A stretch of DNA of 64,000 nt from an uncultured Pelagibacteraceae bacterium (GTDB lineage: Bacteria; Pseudomonadota; Alphaproteobacteria; Pelagibacterales; Pelagibacteraceae). Positions 44,981 to 55,109 of the stretch are shown one piece after another. The stretch spans positions 62,001-126,000 of the forward strand of contig CACKFA010000001.1 of assembly GCA_902599335.1 (NCBI GenBank). The letters are read 5' to 3'. The stretch's first letter is position 1. Each line of letters starts with the position of its first letter. Below the pieces are notes generated by a model. The model worked only from the letters and a program-made list of their open reading frames with translations, did not search any database and was not told the DNA's origin. A program made the position numbers and the translations under genes.

Positions 44981-45241
44981 ATGAATATAAATGAGCTAAT
45001 TACAATTGTAAAAAATAAATTATTAAATCAAATTAATATTGAAAGTATAAATATTGAAGATAAATCTTTTATTCATAAAAACCATAAAAGTAATGAAAAA
45101 GGAAAATTCCATTTAAAATTAATTATAGAGTCAAAACAATTAAAGCAAATGAACAAAATTGAGAGTAATAAAAAAATTTTTAAGGTTTTAAAAGAAGAAT
45201 TGAAAAACTACATACACTCAATTCAAATATTAATAAAGTAA
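44981..45241 (+). CDS. BolA-family protein
   Basis: GKFHLKLIIESKQLKQMNKIESNKKIFKVLKEEL; usual neighbour of cobST/DnaJ. Confidence 0.85.
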   Translation: MNINELITIVKNKLLNQINIESINIEDKSFIHKNHKSNEKGKFHLKLIIESKQLKQMNKIESNKKIFKVLKEELKNYIHSIQILIK

Positions 45242-46336
45242 CTCCTTTTTCAAAAAAGCATGTAATTTCTTTTTATTAAAACTTTTATCAATTATTGGAA
45301 TTCCAATTTTTTTTAAAAGAATTAAATTTATTTTGTTTGACTTATTTTTTTTATCATTTGCCATATAAGAAATGATTTTGTTTACATCTTTTGAATTAAA
45401 ATATTGTGACAATTTACTTGGAAAATTAGAATTGTTTAAGTGATTTGCTATTTTTAAATAATTTTGCTTATTTATTAATTTTTCATTAATACTAAAATTT
45501 ACTGCAGACTTAATTCCTAAAAGAACAGCTTCACCATGATTTAATTTTTTTGAGTATTTTAGAGCGGCCTCATAAGCGTGTCCAAAAGTATGTCCAAAAT
45601 TTAAAGTTTTTCTTAATCCCGTTTCTTTTTCGTCATTTTCAACAATATTTTTTTTAATTTTGCAACTTTCAAATATTGATTTTTCTATATATGGAGATTT
45701 TAAATTGAGAATATTTTTAATATTTTTGTTTAAATAAGAAAAAAATTTATTATTGGCTATCACTGAATGTTTAAAAATTTCAGCATAACCACAAATTATT
45801 TCTCTCTTACTTAAAGTTTCAAGAAAATTTGTATCACTAATTACAATTTTGGGCTGGTAAAAAGTTCCAATTAAATTTTTTCCATTTTTTGTGTTAACAC
45901 CAGTTTTACCACCAATTGAAGAGTCTACCTGAGATAATAACGTTGTAGGAACATTTATAAAATTAATTCCTCTTTTATATAAACTCGCTGCGTATGCTGT
46001 AATATCTCCAGTTATTCCCCCACCAATTGCTATTAAGCAGTCATTTCTAGAAAAATTTTTTTTTAAAATAATATTTAAAATTTCATCTACATTTTTTTGT
46101 ACTTTGTTTTTTTCTGTAGCATAAAAGTAATATGTAGATATTTTTTTATTATCTAATGATTTAGTTAGTTTTTTAACCATTTTTGACGGAACATTTTTAT
46201 CAACCACTAAGAAATATTTGGAAATTTTTAGATTACAATTTTTTACATATTTAGAAAAATTAGAGATTATGTTGTTTCCAATAATTAATGGATAGGTGAT
46301 ATTTTTTTGCTTTATATTTAATTTAATTTTTTTCAT
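45230..46336 (-). CDS. aroB: 3-dehydroquinate synthase
   Basis: GGGITGDITAYAASLYKRGINFINVPTTLLSQVDSSIGGKTGVN. Confidence 0.97.
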   Translation of the reverse strand: MKKIKLNIKQKNITYPLIIGNNIISNFSKYVKNCNLKISKYFLVVDKNVPSKMVKKLTKSLDNKKISTYYFYATEKNKVQKNVDEILNIILKKNFSRNDCLIAIGGGITGDITAYAASLYKRGINFINVPTTLLSQVDSSIGGKTGVNTKNGKNLIGTFYQPKIVISDTNFLETLSKREIICGYAEIFKHSVIANNKFFSYLNKNIKNILNLKSPYIEKSIFESCKIKKNIVENDEKETGLRKTLNFGHTFGHAYEAALKYSKKLNHGEAVLLGIKSAVNFSINEKLINKQNYLKIANHLNNSNFPSKLSQYFNSKDVNKIISYMANDKKNKSNKINLILLKKIGIPIIDKSFNKKKLHAFLKKELLY

Positions 46337-46835
46337 AAATTTCTAAAATTTTATCAACTATTTCATTTTTTTTTAAACTATCGCATTTTATCTCGTATAA
46401 AGCTTTTGAGTAAAATCTAGATCTTTTTTTTATTAGTCTAATTAATTCACTATCTGTTGCATTAATAGCTAATGGTCTATTTCTACTATTTTTAATCCTA
46501 TTTACTAAGACCTTACTATCCCAATTTAACCAAAAAGATAAATGATTTTTTAAAATTTCTTTTCTTATATTACTATTTGTAAAAGTCCCACCTCCAAGAG
46601 AGATAACAGTAGCGTTTAATTTAAGTTTTTTTAAAGTTATTTCTTCTTCAATTTTTCTAAAAAATTCTTCACCTTTGTTCTCAAATATTTTTTTTATTGT
46701 AGTGTTTAATTTTTTTTCAATTTCTTTATCTGTATCTATAAAATTATATCGCAACTTTTTTGCTACTAAGCGACCTATAGAGGTTTTCCCGGATCCCATC
46801 ATCCCTAAAAAAACTAGATTTTCTTTTGATTTCAT
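46323..46835 (-). CDS. aroK: Shikimate kinase
   Basis: VFLGMMGSGKTSIGRLVAKKL, DTDKEIE, GGGTFTN. Confidence 0.96.
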   Translation of the reverse strand: MKSKENLVFLGMMGSGKTSIGRLVAKKLRYNFIDTDKEIEKKLNTTIKKIFENKGEEFFRKIEEEITLKKLKLNATVISLGGGTFTNSNIRKEILKNHLSFWLNWDSKVLVNRIKNSRNRPLAINATDSELIRLIKKRSRFYSKALYEIKCDSLKKNEIVDKILEIYEKN

Positions 46836-46893
46836 AAGTTTCTTTTATTGAAAAAACATAAATATGTCTTAATTTGAAATTAATTAAAACTAT

Positions 46894-47076
46894 ATGCAAT
46901 TCATTAAAAATTCAAGTTCGAGCAAAGCAGGCATTGTGGGATTTGTTATAAAATCTATAATTGGATTAGTTGTAATTTTAGCAATTATTTTTTTTCTAAG
47001 TAAAATTGATTTCCCTGCACCAAAAAAAGAAATAGAAAAAATTATTTCAAATGAAAATTTTAAAATTGTTAAATAA
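46894..47076 (+). CDS. 60-aa single-TM protein, unknown
   Basis: Central hydrophobic helix (GIVGFVIKSIIGLVVILAIIFFL); overlaps the next gene by 26 bp. Confidence 0.6.
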   Translation: MQFIKNSSSSKAGIVGFVIKSIIGLVVILAIIFFLSKIDFPAPKKEIEKIISNENFKIVK

Positions 47077-48808
47077 AAAAATTGTATCAACTTTTATTTA
47101 TTTTTCTCTCTCTTTATTTACTTTTGCTGAGGAAAAGCCAATCGACATTTGGGACATTAAAAAACAACAAAATGAAAATTTAGAAAAAAAATTAATTGAG
47201 GAAAATGCAGAAATCATAGGTCAAAATAGCATTTATGAATTACAGGCGCTCAAAGAAAAAGAGACAATAAAACTTGATAAAAATTTTTCATCAAAAGAAA
47301 TTAAAATTGTTGGATTATACGATCCTAGCGAATACGGCCTAAGTATGGATATGTGGTCAAATTCTGATGGATCTAAATTAAAAAATTTATTTCAGAATAT
47401 TAATAAGTTTAATCTTTCTGAGGATGCATCTGATATAATGCACATATCTTTATTAACTAATGCTTATACCCCAACTCAAAATATTACTGAGCAAGAATTT
47501 ATGAGCTTTAAATCTGATTGGTTAATAAAAAATTCAAACTTAGAATTAATAGAAGAATATTTGATTAAAAACCAAATAATAAACTTGCATCCAAAATTAG
47601 CAAGATATTTAGTTGATAGTTATTTATCAGAATCAAATGTAAAAAAATCTTGTGAGATTTTTTCTAAAAATACAGAACCCCTCCAAGATGAATATCTATC
47701 CAAATTTAATTTATATTGTTTAATTAATTATGGAAAAAATGAAGAGGCGCAACTAATCTTAGATTTAAAAAAAGAGTTAGGTTTCGAAGATAATTATTTC
47801 GAAAACAAAATAAATTATTTATTTGGATATATAGATGAAGCAGATAAAGAAATATCAATAAACTCAATTTTAGATTTTCATTTAGCACATAGAACTAATC
47901 CTGAATTTTCTTATGAACCAAGAGAGGGCACACCTAAAATAATTTGGAAATATCTTTCAGCTGCAAATTTGCTCTTCAAAATTCAAGATATAGAAATTAC
48001 TGATGTAGAAAAAATTTCTACAATAGAAAAAGCTGTAAATGATAAAAATTATTCTGAGCAAGAGTTGTTCGAATTTTATAAAAAATTTCAATTTAATATT
48101 AATCAATTTTTAAACGCAAAAGAGGTATATAAATCTCTATCTTCAATCGAGGGACGCGCTCTTTTATATCAAAGAACTCTTTTAACTGAAGAACCAACAA
48201 TTAAATTAGAATTTATTAAGATATTAAAGGATCTATTTATATCTGATGAAATAGGTGATGCCTTTGATTTGGAATTAAAAAAATTTTTAAGTCAAATTAA
48301 TGTTGAGGATGTGCCTTCAAACTTTACAACATTTTATAATAGCAATCTAAACAAGAAAGAGACAGTAGATAAAAAGATTAAATATAATAGTAAAATTTTA
48401 CATCAATCAAAACTTATAAATTATTTCAATGGGGACTATGCAAAATCTAAAATTGAAGCTGATCTAGATAAATTTTTAAAGAAAATTAAAAAAGATAAAA
48501 AATATTTTTTATCTAAAAAAGATATAATTTTTCTAGAGGCGCTTAAATCTGACGGAGTTGAAATTTCAAAAAAATATGATGGTCTTTATGAGATAAAACA
48601 ATCAGAGATGCCTGCTGATATTCAAACAATGATAAATAATAATGAGATTGGTGCTGCTTTACTAAGAGTTATTCAAGTAATTGGTGATGAAAATATAGAA
48701 AATATTGATGATGACACAGTTTATTTTATTATCAATACTTTAAATCAATTAAATGTTGATTTAATTAGAAATAAACTATTGCTAAAAGTTCTTCCTTTAA
48801 AAGTATAA
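47051..48808 (+). CDS. Secreted/periplasmic helical protein of unknown function (585 aa)
   Basis: N-terminal signal-like sequence STFIYFSLSLFTFAEE; no recognised motif. Confidence 0.85.
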   Translation: MKILKLLNKKIVSTFIYFSLSLFTFAEEKPIDIWDIKKQQNENLEKKLIEENAEIIGQNSIYELQALKEKETIKLDKNFSSKEIKIVGLYDPSEYGLSMDMWSNSDGSKLKNLFQNINKFNLSEDASDIMHISLLTNAYTPTQNITEQEFMSFKSDWLIKNSNLELIEEYLIKNQIINLHPKLARYLVDSYLSESNVKKSCEIFSKNTEPLQDEYLSKFNLYCLINYGKNEEAQLILDLKKELGFEDNYFENKINYLFGYIDEADKEISINSILDFHLAHRTNPEFSYEPREGTPKIIWKYLSAANLLFKIQDIEITDVEKISTIEKAVNDKNYSEQELFEFYKKFQFNINQFLNAKEVYKSLSSIEGRALLYQRTLLTEEPTIKLEFIKILKDLFISDEIGDAFDLELKKFLSQINVEDVPSNFTTFYNSNLNKKETVDKKIKYNSKILHQSKLINYFNGDYAKSKIEADLDKFLKKIKKDKKYFLSKKDIIFLEALKSDGVEISKKYDGLYEIKQSEMPADIQTMINNNEIGAALLRVIQVIGDENIENIDDDTVYFIINTLNQLNVDLIRNKLLLKVLPLKV

Positions 48809-48829
48809 AAATTATAATAAAATCAAGAT

Positions 48830-49348
48830 ATGGCTATCAGAACTATAATAACAGAACCTAATAAATTACTTAGACAAATTTCTAAACCAGTCAATGTTGT
48901 TGGTAAAGAAGAACAAAAATTGATGGATGATATGCTTGAGACAATGTATGACGCAAATGGAATTGGTCTCGCGGCCATACAAGTTGGTGTACCAAAGAGA
49001 ATTATTGTAATGGATATAAGTAAAGATGAGAGTAAAAAAGAGCCAAGATATTTCGTAAATCCAGTTATTAAAAATAAAGATCCACTAAAAGCAACTTATG
49101 AAGAAGGATGTCTTTCTGTGCCAAATCAGTTTGCAGAAATTGATAGACCTAGTAAGTGTGAAGTAGAATATCTTGATTATGATGGAGAGAAGAAATTGCT
49201 AAAGGCAGATGGTCTTCTTGCAACATGTATTCAGCACGAGATGGACCATTTAGAGGGAATACTATTTATTGATTATCTTTCAAAATTAAAAAGGGCAATG
49301 ATAATTAAAAAATTATTAAAATTAAAATCTACCTCTGTAGAAGCTTAA
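48830..49348 (+). CDS. def: Peptide deformylase
   Basis: GIGLAAIQVG, EEGCLSVP, QHEMDHLEG. Confidence 0.97.
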   Translation: MAIRTIITEPNKLLRQISKPVNVVGKEEQKLMDDMLETMYDANGIGLAAIQVGVPKRIIVMDISKDESKKEPRYFVNPVIKNKDPLKATYEEGCLSVPNQFAEIDRPSKCEVEYLDYDGEKKLLKADGLLATCIQHEMDHLEGILFIDYLSKLKRAMIIKKLLKLKSTSVEA

Positions 49349-49351
49349 TAA

Positions 49352-50278
49352 ATGCTAAAAAAAATAGTTTTTATGGGTACTCCCATGTTCGCTGTTCCAA
49401 TTTTAAAATCACTTTATCAAAATGGATATCCTATTTCTTGTGTCTATACACAACCACCTCAAAAATCTAAAAGAGGTCAAAAAATTAACAAATCACCTAT
49501 CCAATTAATTTCAGAAACTTTAAATATAGAATTTAGAACACCAAATTCATTAAAAGAAAATTTAGAGGAATTAGAATATTTTAAATCTTTAAAGGCAGAT
49601 TTGGCAATAGTTGTTGCTTATGGTCAAATTATACCAAAGTCATATTTAAATTTAACTAAAAAAGGATTTATTAATATACATGCATCTATTCTTCCAAAGT
49701 GGAGAGGTGCTGCCCCGATTCAAAGATCAATTATGAATTTAGATAAAGAGACAGGAATTAGTATTATGAAAATAGGAGAAGAACTAGATACAGGACCGGT
49801 ATGTAATGTTTATAAAATTAATATACAAAATAATTCAAATGCTGAAGATATTAATGAAAAGCTATCAAGTTTGGCTGCAGAGAAAATTTTAGATAATATA
49901 GATGATATATATGAGGATAAAGCAAACTTTGTAGAACAAGATCATTCATCAGCGACATACGCATCAAAAATTCAAAAATTAGAGGGGCAGATTAATTGGA
50001 AAGAAGATGCAAAAAATATAATAGGTAAAATAAATGGACTTTATCCAGTTCCAGGAGCTTATTTTATGTTTAACGGTGAGAGATATAAAATATTAAAAGC
50101 AGAAATTGGACAAGCACAAGGAAAACCAGGTGAGGTTTTATCTGAACATTTAGAAATTTCGTGTGGAGATAAAAAATCAATAAAAATTAAAAAAATTCAA
50201 AGACAAGGAAAAAAGTCCCAAAGTATTGGAGAATTTGTTTTAGGAACACAAATTAAAAAAGGTTCATTTTTATTATGA
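49352..50278 (+). CDS. fmt: Methionyl-tRNA formyltransferase
   Basis: FMGTPMFAVPIL, INIHASILPKWRGAAPIQRSI. Confidence 0.97.
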   Translation: MLKKIVFMGTPMFAVPILKSLYQNGYPISCVYTQPPQKSKRGQKINKSPIQLISETLNIEFRTPNSLKENLEELEYFKSLKADLAIVVAYGQIIPKSYLNLTKKGFINIHASILPKWRGAAPIQRSIMNLDKETGISIMKIGEELDTGPVCNVYKINIQNNSNAEDINEKLSSLAAEKILDNIDDIYEDKANFVEQDHSSATYASKIQKLEGQINWKEDAKNIIGKINGLYPVPGAYFMFNGERYKILKAEIGQAQGKPGEVLSEHLEISCGDKKSIKIKKIQRQGKKSQSIGEFVLGTQIKKGSFLL

Positions 50279-51015
50279 ACAGATACCAAATACTTATTGA
50301 GTATGTAGGGACAAATTATAGAGGATGGCAAATTCAAAAAAAGGGCCCAACAATTCAAGGATTAATTCAAGAAAAATTATCGAAATTATTAAAAGAAAAA
50401 ATTGTTTTACATGGTCAAGGAAGAACTGATGCAGGGGTTCATGCATTTGAGCAATCTGCACACTTTGATTACAAAAATAAAATAACCGATAAAATTAAAT
50501 TTTTAAAATCCATTAATCATTTTTTAAATTTAAAGGACATTGCAATTAAAAATATTAAAAAAAGAAATAATAAATTTCATGCTAGATTTTCAGCAAAACA
50601 AAGAATTTATAAATACTTTATTTTTAATCAAATAAGCCAACCAATAATTGAAAAAAATAGAGCATGGCATGTTCGTAGGCCTTTAAATTTAGAATTAATG
50701 AAAAAGGGTGCAAAAAAGTTATTAGGAACTAATGATTATTCAACTTTTAGATCTTCAAGCTGTCACGCTAAAAGTCCAATTAAAACTATTAAATCAATTA
50801 AAATTAAATCATCAAAAAATAAAATTGAATTTCAATTTAGTTCTCAATCATTTTTACAACATCAGGTTAGATCTATGGTTGGTTGTTTAAAATACTTAGG
50901 AGAAACTAAATGGGATTTGAAAACTTTTGAAAAGAGATTTAAGTCAAAAAAAAGAACACTGTGCGCTCCTCCAGCACCACCAAGTGGTTTATTTTTATTT
51001 AGAGTTCTTTATTAA
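50275..51015 (+). CDS. truA: tRNA pseudouridine(38-40) synthase
   Basis: YVGTNYRGWQIQ, GQGRTDAGVHAFEQSAHFD. Confidence 0.97.
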   Translation: MNRYQILIEYVGTNYRGWQIQKKGPTIQGLIQEKLSKLLKEKIVLHGQGRTDAGVHAFEQSAHFDYKNKITDKIKFLKSINHFLNLKDIAIKNIKKRNNKFHARFSAKQRIYKYFIFNQISQPIIEKNRAWHVRRPLNLELMKKGAKKLLGTNDYSTFRSSSCHAKSPIKTIKSIKIKSSKNKIEFQFSSQSFLQHQVRSMVGCLKYLGETKWDLKTFEKRFKSKKRTLCAPPAPPSGLFLFRVLY

Positions 51016-51486
51016 TTTATTTTTATTGCTCATAGCAAACTTTTTATTTATTCGCCATCTAGACTCAGCTCTTACAATATATCCACAACAGTTTTTTGAT
51101 TTACATTTACAAGGAAATTGTTTGTAATTTTCATCATAACCAAATCCATAATCACAGGTAAACTCCTCCCCTTTTTTAATATCTTTGATTGCTTTGACCC
51201 AAATTTTCAATCCCTTTCCATCGTAATCACAATTATTATCACAAGAATGATTGATTAAACCTGCGGTATTCCATGAAAAATCTCCATCTAGATCGTATCT
51301 TTTATTTATTGTGAATAAATATATTGGTTTACTATTATCGTACTTATCAGAATCTTGTGTTTGTTTTTTTGTTATAAGTTTTCCGACATAGTCAATTATT
51401 TTGGTTCCCTCTTTAATGTCACGAGTTGCATAAAGTCCTCTACCTTTGTTATCAATTCCAGACTTTTTTATTTTATATAATTTCAT
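50995..51486 (-). CDS. SET-domain protein with post-SET-like Cys motif
   Basis: GRGLYATRDIKEGTKIIDYVG, LINHSCDNNC, GEEFTCDYGF, CKCKSKNCCGYI. Confidence 0.92.
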   Translation of the reverse strand: MKLYKIKKSGIDNKGRGLYATRDIKEGTKIIDYVGKLITKKQTQDSDKYDNSKPIYLFTINKRYDLDGDFSWNTAGLINHSCDNNCDYDGKGLKIWVKAIKDIKKGEEFTCDYGFGYDENYKQFPCKCKSKNCCGYIVRAESRWRINKKFAMSNKNKLIKNSK

Positions 51487-51519
51487 GAAGATTTTTATTT
51501 AGAGTTTTATTAAGATTTA

Positions 51520-52449
51520 TCAATTAAATTCTAAAAGAGCATCAACATGTCTTTTAGTGCTGTCTCGAAGTGCGTTTAGGTCATAACCGCCCTCTAAAAT
51601 TGAAACAACTTTTCCATTACAAAACTTTTTAGAAGCCTCTAATACTCTTTTAGTAATAGTAAAATAATCCTCTGTTTTTAAATTAAATTGAGCGAGGGGG
51701 TCATCTTCATGGGCGTCAAAACCAGCGCTAATTAATATAAACTCTGGTCTAAACTCCTCTAATTTTTTTAATACACGGTCAAATACGTTTAAATATTCTT
51801 CTGAACTTATGCCAGCTGGCAAAGGTATATTAAAGATATTGTTAAATTTACCTCTTTCTTGTTCAGAACCAGTTCCTGGGTAGTAGGGATATTGGTGAGT
51901 TGATATAAAAAGAACATTTTCATTTTCATAAAAAATATCCTGTGTTCCATTACCGTGATGTACATCAAAATCTATTATTGCAACTTTTTTATATTTATAT
52001 TTTTTCAACAAATAATTTGCACCAATACTCACTGAATTTAAAATGCAAAAACCAGCTGCTTTATTTTGTGAACTATGATGTCCAGGAGGTCGAACACCAC
52101 AAAATGCATTTCTAAATTCTTTTTTTTCTACTCCATCAATTGCAGCAATTATTGATCCAACTGCATCGAAAGTTGCATCTTTGCTTCCAGGTGAAATGAT
52201 TGTATCACCATCAAGTAAAGAAAAACCTTTTTTTGGGAAAGAACTTTTTACTAAATTTAAATAATTATTTTCATGTGTGGTTAATAGAATATCATCTGAA
52301 ACTTTAGATGGTTTCTTCCATATAAGATTTTTATTATTAAGTTTTTTAAAATTTTCTATTATGACTGATACCCTTGCTATTTGTTCTGGATGCCCAGGAC
52401 CTGTATCATGATTTTGAGATGTATCTGATGTAATTAAGCCTGTTTTCAC
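51520..52449 (-). CDS. Histone deacetylase-family (class II HDAC/AcuC-like) protein
   Basis: RPPGHHSS, IIDFDVHHGNGTQDIFY, ISAGFDAHEDDPL, LEGGYDL. Confidence 0.95.
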   Translation of the reverse strand: MKTGLITSDTSQNHDTGPGHPEQIARVSVIIENFKKLNNKNLIWKKPSKVSDDILLTTHENNYLNLVKSSFPKKGFSLLDGDTIISPGSKDATFDAVGSIIAAIDGVEKKEFRNAFCGVRPPGHHSSQNKAAGFCILNSVSIGANYLLKKYKYKKVAIIDFDVHHGNGTQDIFYENENVLFISTHQYPYYPGTGSEQERGKFNNIFNIPLPAGISSEEYLNVFDRVLKKLEEFRPEFILISAGFDAHEDDPLAQFNLKTEDYFTITKRVLEASKKFCNGKVVSILEGGYDLNALRDSTKRHVDALLEFN

Positions 52450-53603
52450 TTAAAGTAATTATCTAAGATTTTAGTATAAATTAAAGTTAATCTTTTTAAA
52501 TCAGATAAGGACACACATTCCCCTACTTTATGCATAGTTTTTCCTACTAACCCAAATTCTAAACATGGAGCTATTTTTCTTATAAATCTAGCATCCGACG
52601 TGCCACCAGTTGTTGATAATTTTGGTTTAATTCTAGTAACTTTTTTAATTGTATTTTGAATCATAAATGTAGTTTTGTTTGGTTTAGTTAAAAAAGCCTC
52701 ACCAGAAACACTATATTCAATTTTAAATTTTGATTTATTTTTATTACAAATTTGTTTTATTATTTTGTTTATTTTATTCTTTAATTTGTAGGATGTATGT
52801 TTATTATTAAATCTAATATTAAAAGAAGCACTAGCTAAACCTGGAATTATATTGTCAGCTGAATTATCAATGTTAATTTTTGTTATTTCCAAATTTGTAG
52901 GTTGAAAATCTTTTGTACCTCTATCAAATTTAATTTCTTTTAACTCTTTTAGTATTCGAACTAAAGCTGTTGAAGGATTGTTGGCTCTATTTGGGTAAGC
53001 AACATGACCTTGAATACCAATGACAGTCAATTTTCCAGTCATACTCCCTCTACGACCAATTTTAATCATTTCTCCTAATTTATTTGGATTCGTAGGTTCT
53101 CCTACTAAGCAAAAATCTATTTTTTCTTTTCTTTTTCTCAAATACTCAACAACTTTTTTTGTCCCATTAATTGCAACTCCTTCTTCATCTCCAGTGATTA
53201 GAAGACTAATAGACCCAACGAATTTTTTATTTATTTTAGAAAAATTACTAACCGCAGTAACAAATGCAGCTATTGAGCTTTTCATATCATTTGCACCTCT
53301 ACCAATTAAGTATCCTTTTTTAACAGCTGGTTTAAAGGGATTAATAGTCCAATCATTTAAATTGCCAGGTGGTACAACATCTAAATGACCTGCATAACAA
53401 AAATTTGGACTTGCGGTACCAAGTCTTGCATAAAGATTTTTTACAGGATAACTATTTTTATCTTTGAACTCGAGAATTTTAGTCTTAAAGCCGATTTTTT
53501 TTAATTTTTTTTCTAAAAATTTAATTACACCGGCATCAGTTTTTGTAACAGATGGAAACCTAATTAGCTCTTTAGCTAATTGAAGTTCATTAATTTTTTG
53601 CAT
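52446..53603 (-). CDS. dapE: Succinyl-diaminopimelate desuccinylase
   Basis: CYAGHLDVVPPG, GRGANDMKSSIAAF, TGDEEG, TTGGTSDARF. Confidence 0.95.
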   Translation of the reverse strand: MQKINELQLAKELIRFPSVTKTDAGVIKFLEKKLKKIGFKTKILEFKDKNSYPVKNLYARLGTASPNFCYAGHLDVVPPGNLNDWTINPFKPAVKKGYLIGRGANDMKSSIAAFVTAVSNFSKINKKFVGSISLLITGDEEGVAINGTKKVVEYLRKRKEKIDFCLVGEPTNPNKLGEMIKIGRRGSMTGKLTVIGIQGHVAYPNRANNPSTALVRILKELKEIKFDRGTKDFQPTNLEITKINIDNSADNIIPGLASASFNIRFNNKHTSYKLKNKINKIIKQICNKNKSKFKIEYSVSGEAFLTKPNKTTFMIQNTIKKVTRIKPKLSTTGGTSDARFIRKIAPCLEFGLVGKTMHKVGECVSLSDLKRLTLIYTKILDNYFK

Positions 53604-53605
53604 TT

Positions 53606-54433
53606 TTATTCTCTTAAAAGATCGTTAACTGATGTTTTTGATCTTGTCTTTTCATCAACTTGTTTAATTATTACTGCACAATACAAAGATGGCGCTTGTG
53701 GATTGTTTTTATCTGGCAAGGATCCTGGAACTACCACTGAATAAGGTGGAATTTTTCCATAAGTTATTTCACCAGTTTTTCTATTAACAATTTTTGTTGA
53801 TTGTCCAATATACATTCCCATACTTAGAACAGAACCTTCTCCAACTATTACACCTTCAACTACTTCGGACATTGCTCCTAAGAAAACATTATCTTCAATA
53901 ATCGTTGGTAATGCTTGAGCAGGTTCTAATACACCTCCAACTCCAGTACCAGCTGAGATATGACAATTTTTTCCAATCTGACAACAACTTCCTGCACGAC
54001 TAAATGTATCCATCATTGTTCCTTCATCAATATATGCACCAATATTTACATAACATGGCATTAAAACCGCATTCTTTCCTACAAATGATCCTTTTCTTAC
54101 AGGTGAATTAGGTACCATTCTAAAACCAGCTTTTTCATGATCTTCTTTTGTCCATCCAGCTGTTTTCCCTTTAAGTAGATGAGCTTTGTCATACCAACTA
54201 CTGTATGGACCATTTAAATTTTCCATTGGATACATTCTAAAACTTAACATTATAGCTTTTTTTAGATGTTGATGTGTAACCCATTCACCATTGATTTTTT
54301 CAGCTACTCTTGCTTTCCCACTGTCTAAATCATCAATGATTTGATTCACAGCATCCTTTAAAGATTTATCTGAATTTTGATTTACTTGGTCTTTATTTTC
54401 CCAAGCTTCATTTATAATTTTCTCAATACTCAT
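53606..54433 (-). CDS. dapD: Tetrahydrodipicolinate N-succinyltransferase
   Basis: Left-handed beta-helix hexapeptides; VLMPCYVNIGAYIDEGTMMDTFSRAGSCCQIGKN. Confidence 0.97.
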   Translation of the reverse strand: MSIEKIINEAWENKDQVNQNSDKSLKDAVNQIIDDLDSGKARVAEKINGEWVTHQHLKKAIMLSFRMYPMENLNGPYSSWYDKAHLLKGKTAGWTKEDHEKAGFRMVPNSPVRKGSFVGKNAVLMPCYVNIGAYIDEGTMMDTFSRAGSCCQIGKNCHISAGTGVGGVLEPAQALPTIIEDNVFLGAMSEVVEGVIVGEGSVLSMGMYIGQSTKIVNRKTGEITYGKIPPYSVVVPGSLPDKNNPQAPSLYCAVIIKQVDEKTRSKTSVNDLLRE

Positions 54434-54437
54434 ATTT

Positions 54438-55109
54438 TTATGAGTTTTTTAATAACCTTATTTCTTTTAAAAATAAAGAAAGATTTTCAATTTTGTAATC
54501 AATATACTCTTCATCAGACTCTTTTTTACCCCAGTATTCATCATTGATTAGCCAAACTGTTTTTGCTCCTCTTTCTTTTCCAATAGATAAGTTTTTTGCT
54601 ATATCCTCGATATAAAGTGTCTCGGTTGGATCGATTTGAAATTTTTTGACCATAAGGTCAAATGCTTTTGCTGTAGGTTTAGGACTGTATTCAGCATCGA
54701 CAATATCAAAAACACCACTAAATTGATCATCAATTCCTAAGTGAGTAGTAATATTCTTAACATGTTCTTTGCTACCATTTGTAAACACAAATTTGTTTAG
54801 ATTAGTATTTTCTAGCTCATTCCTCAAAACAGTATCTTTTTCTAAAAAATCTAAATTAATATCATGTACGTAGTCTAAAAATTCTTTTGGAGGTATGTCA
54901 TGATGGATCATTAAACCATTAAGGCTAGTGTTGTATTTATGAAAATAATTTGTTTGCAATTCTTTTGCTTTTTTTAAATCTACATCCAATTTATTTGAAA
55001 TATATTGGGTCATTTTTTTACTGACCTGTCCAAATACTCCTTCAAGATCAGCATACAGCACACCGTCACAATCAAACAAAATATTCTTAATATTTTTTAA
55101 TTCTTTCAT
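54438..55109 (-). CDS. HAD-family pyrimidine 5'-nucleotidase-like hydrolase
   Basis: LFDCDGVLYADLEG, FTNGSKEHVKN, YIEDIAKNLS. Confidence 0.9.
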   Translation of the reverse strand: MKELKNIKNILFDCDGVLYADLEGVFGQVSKKMTQYISNKLDVDLKKAKELQTNYFHKYNTSLNGLMIHHDIPPKEFLDYVHDINLDFLEKDTVLRNELENTNLNKFVFTNGSKEHVKNITTHLGIDDQFSGVFDIVDAEYSPKPTAKAFDLMVKKFQIDPTETLYIEDIAKNLSIGKERGAKTVWLINDEYWGKKESDEEYIDYKIENLSLFLKEIRLLKNS

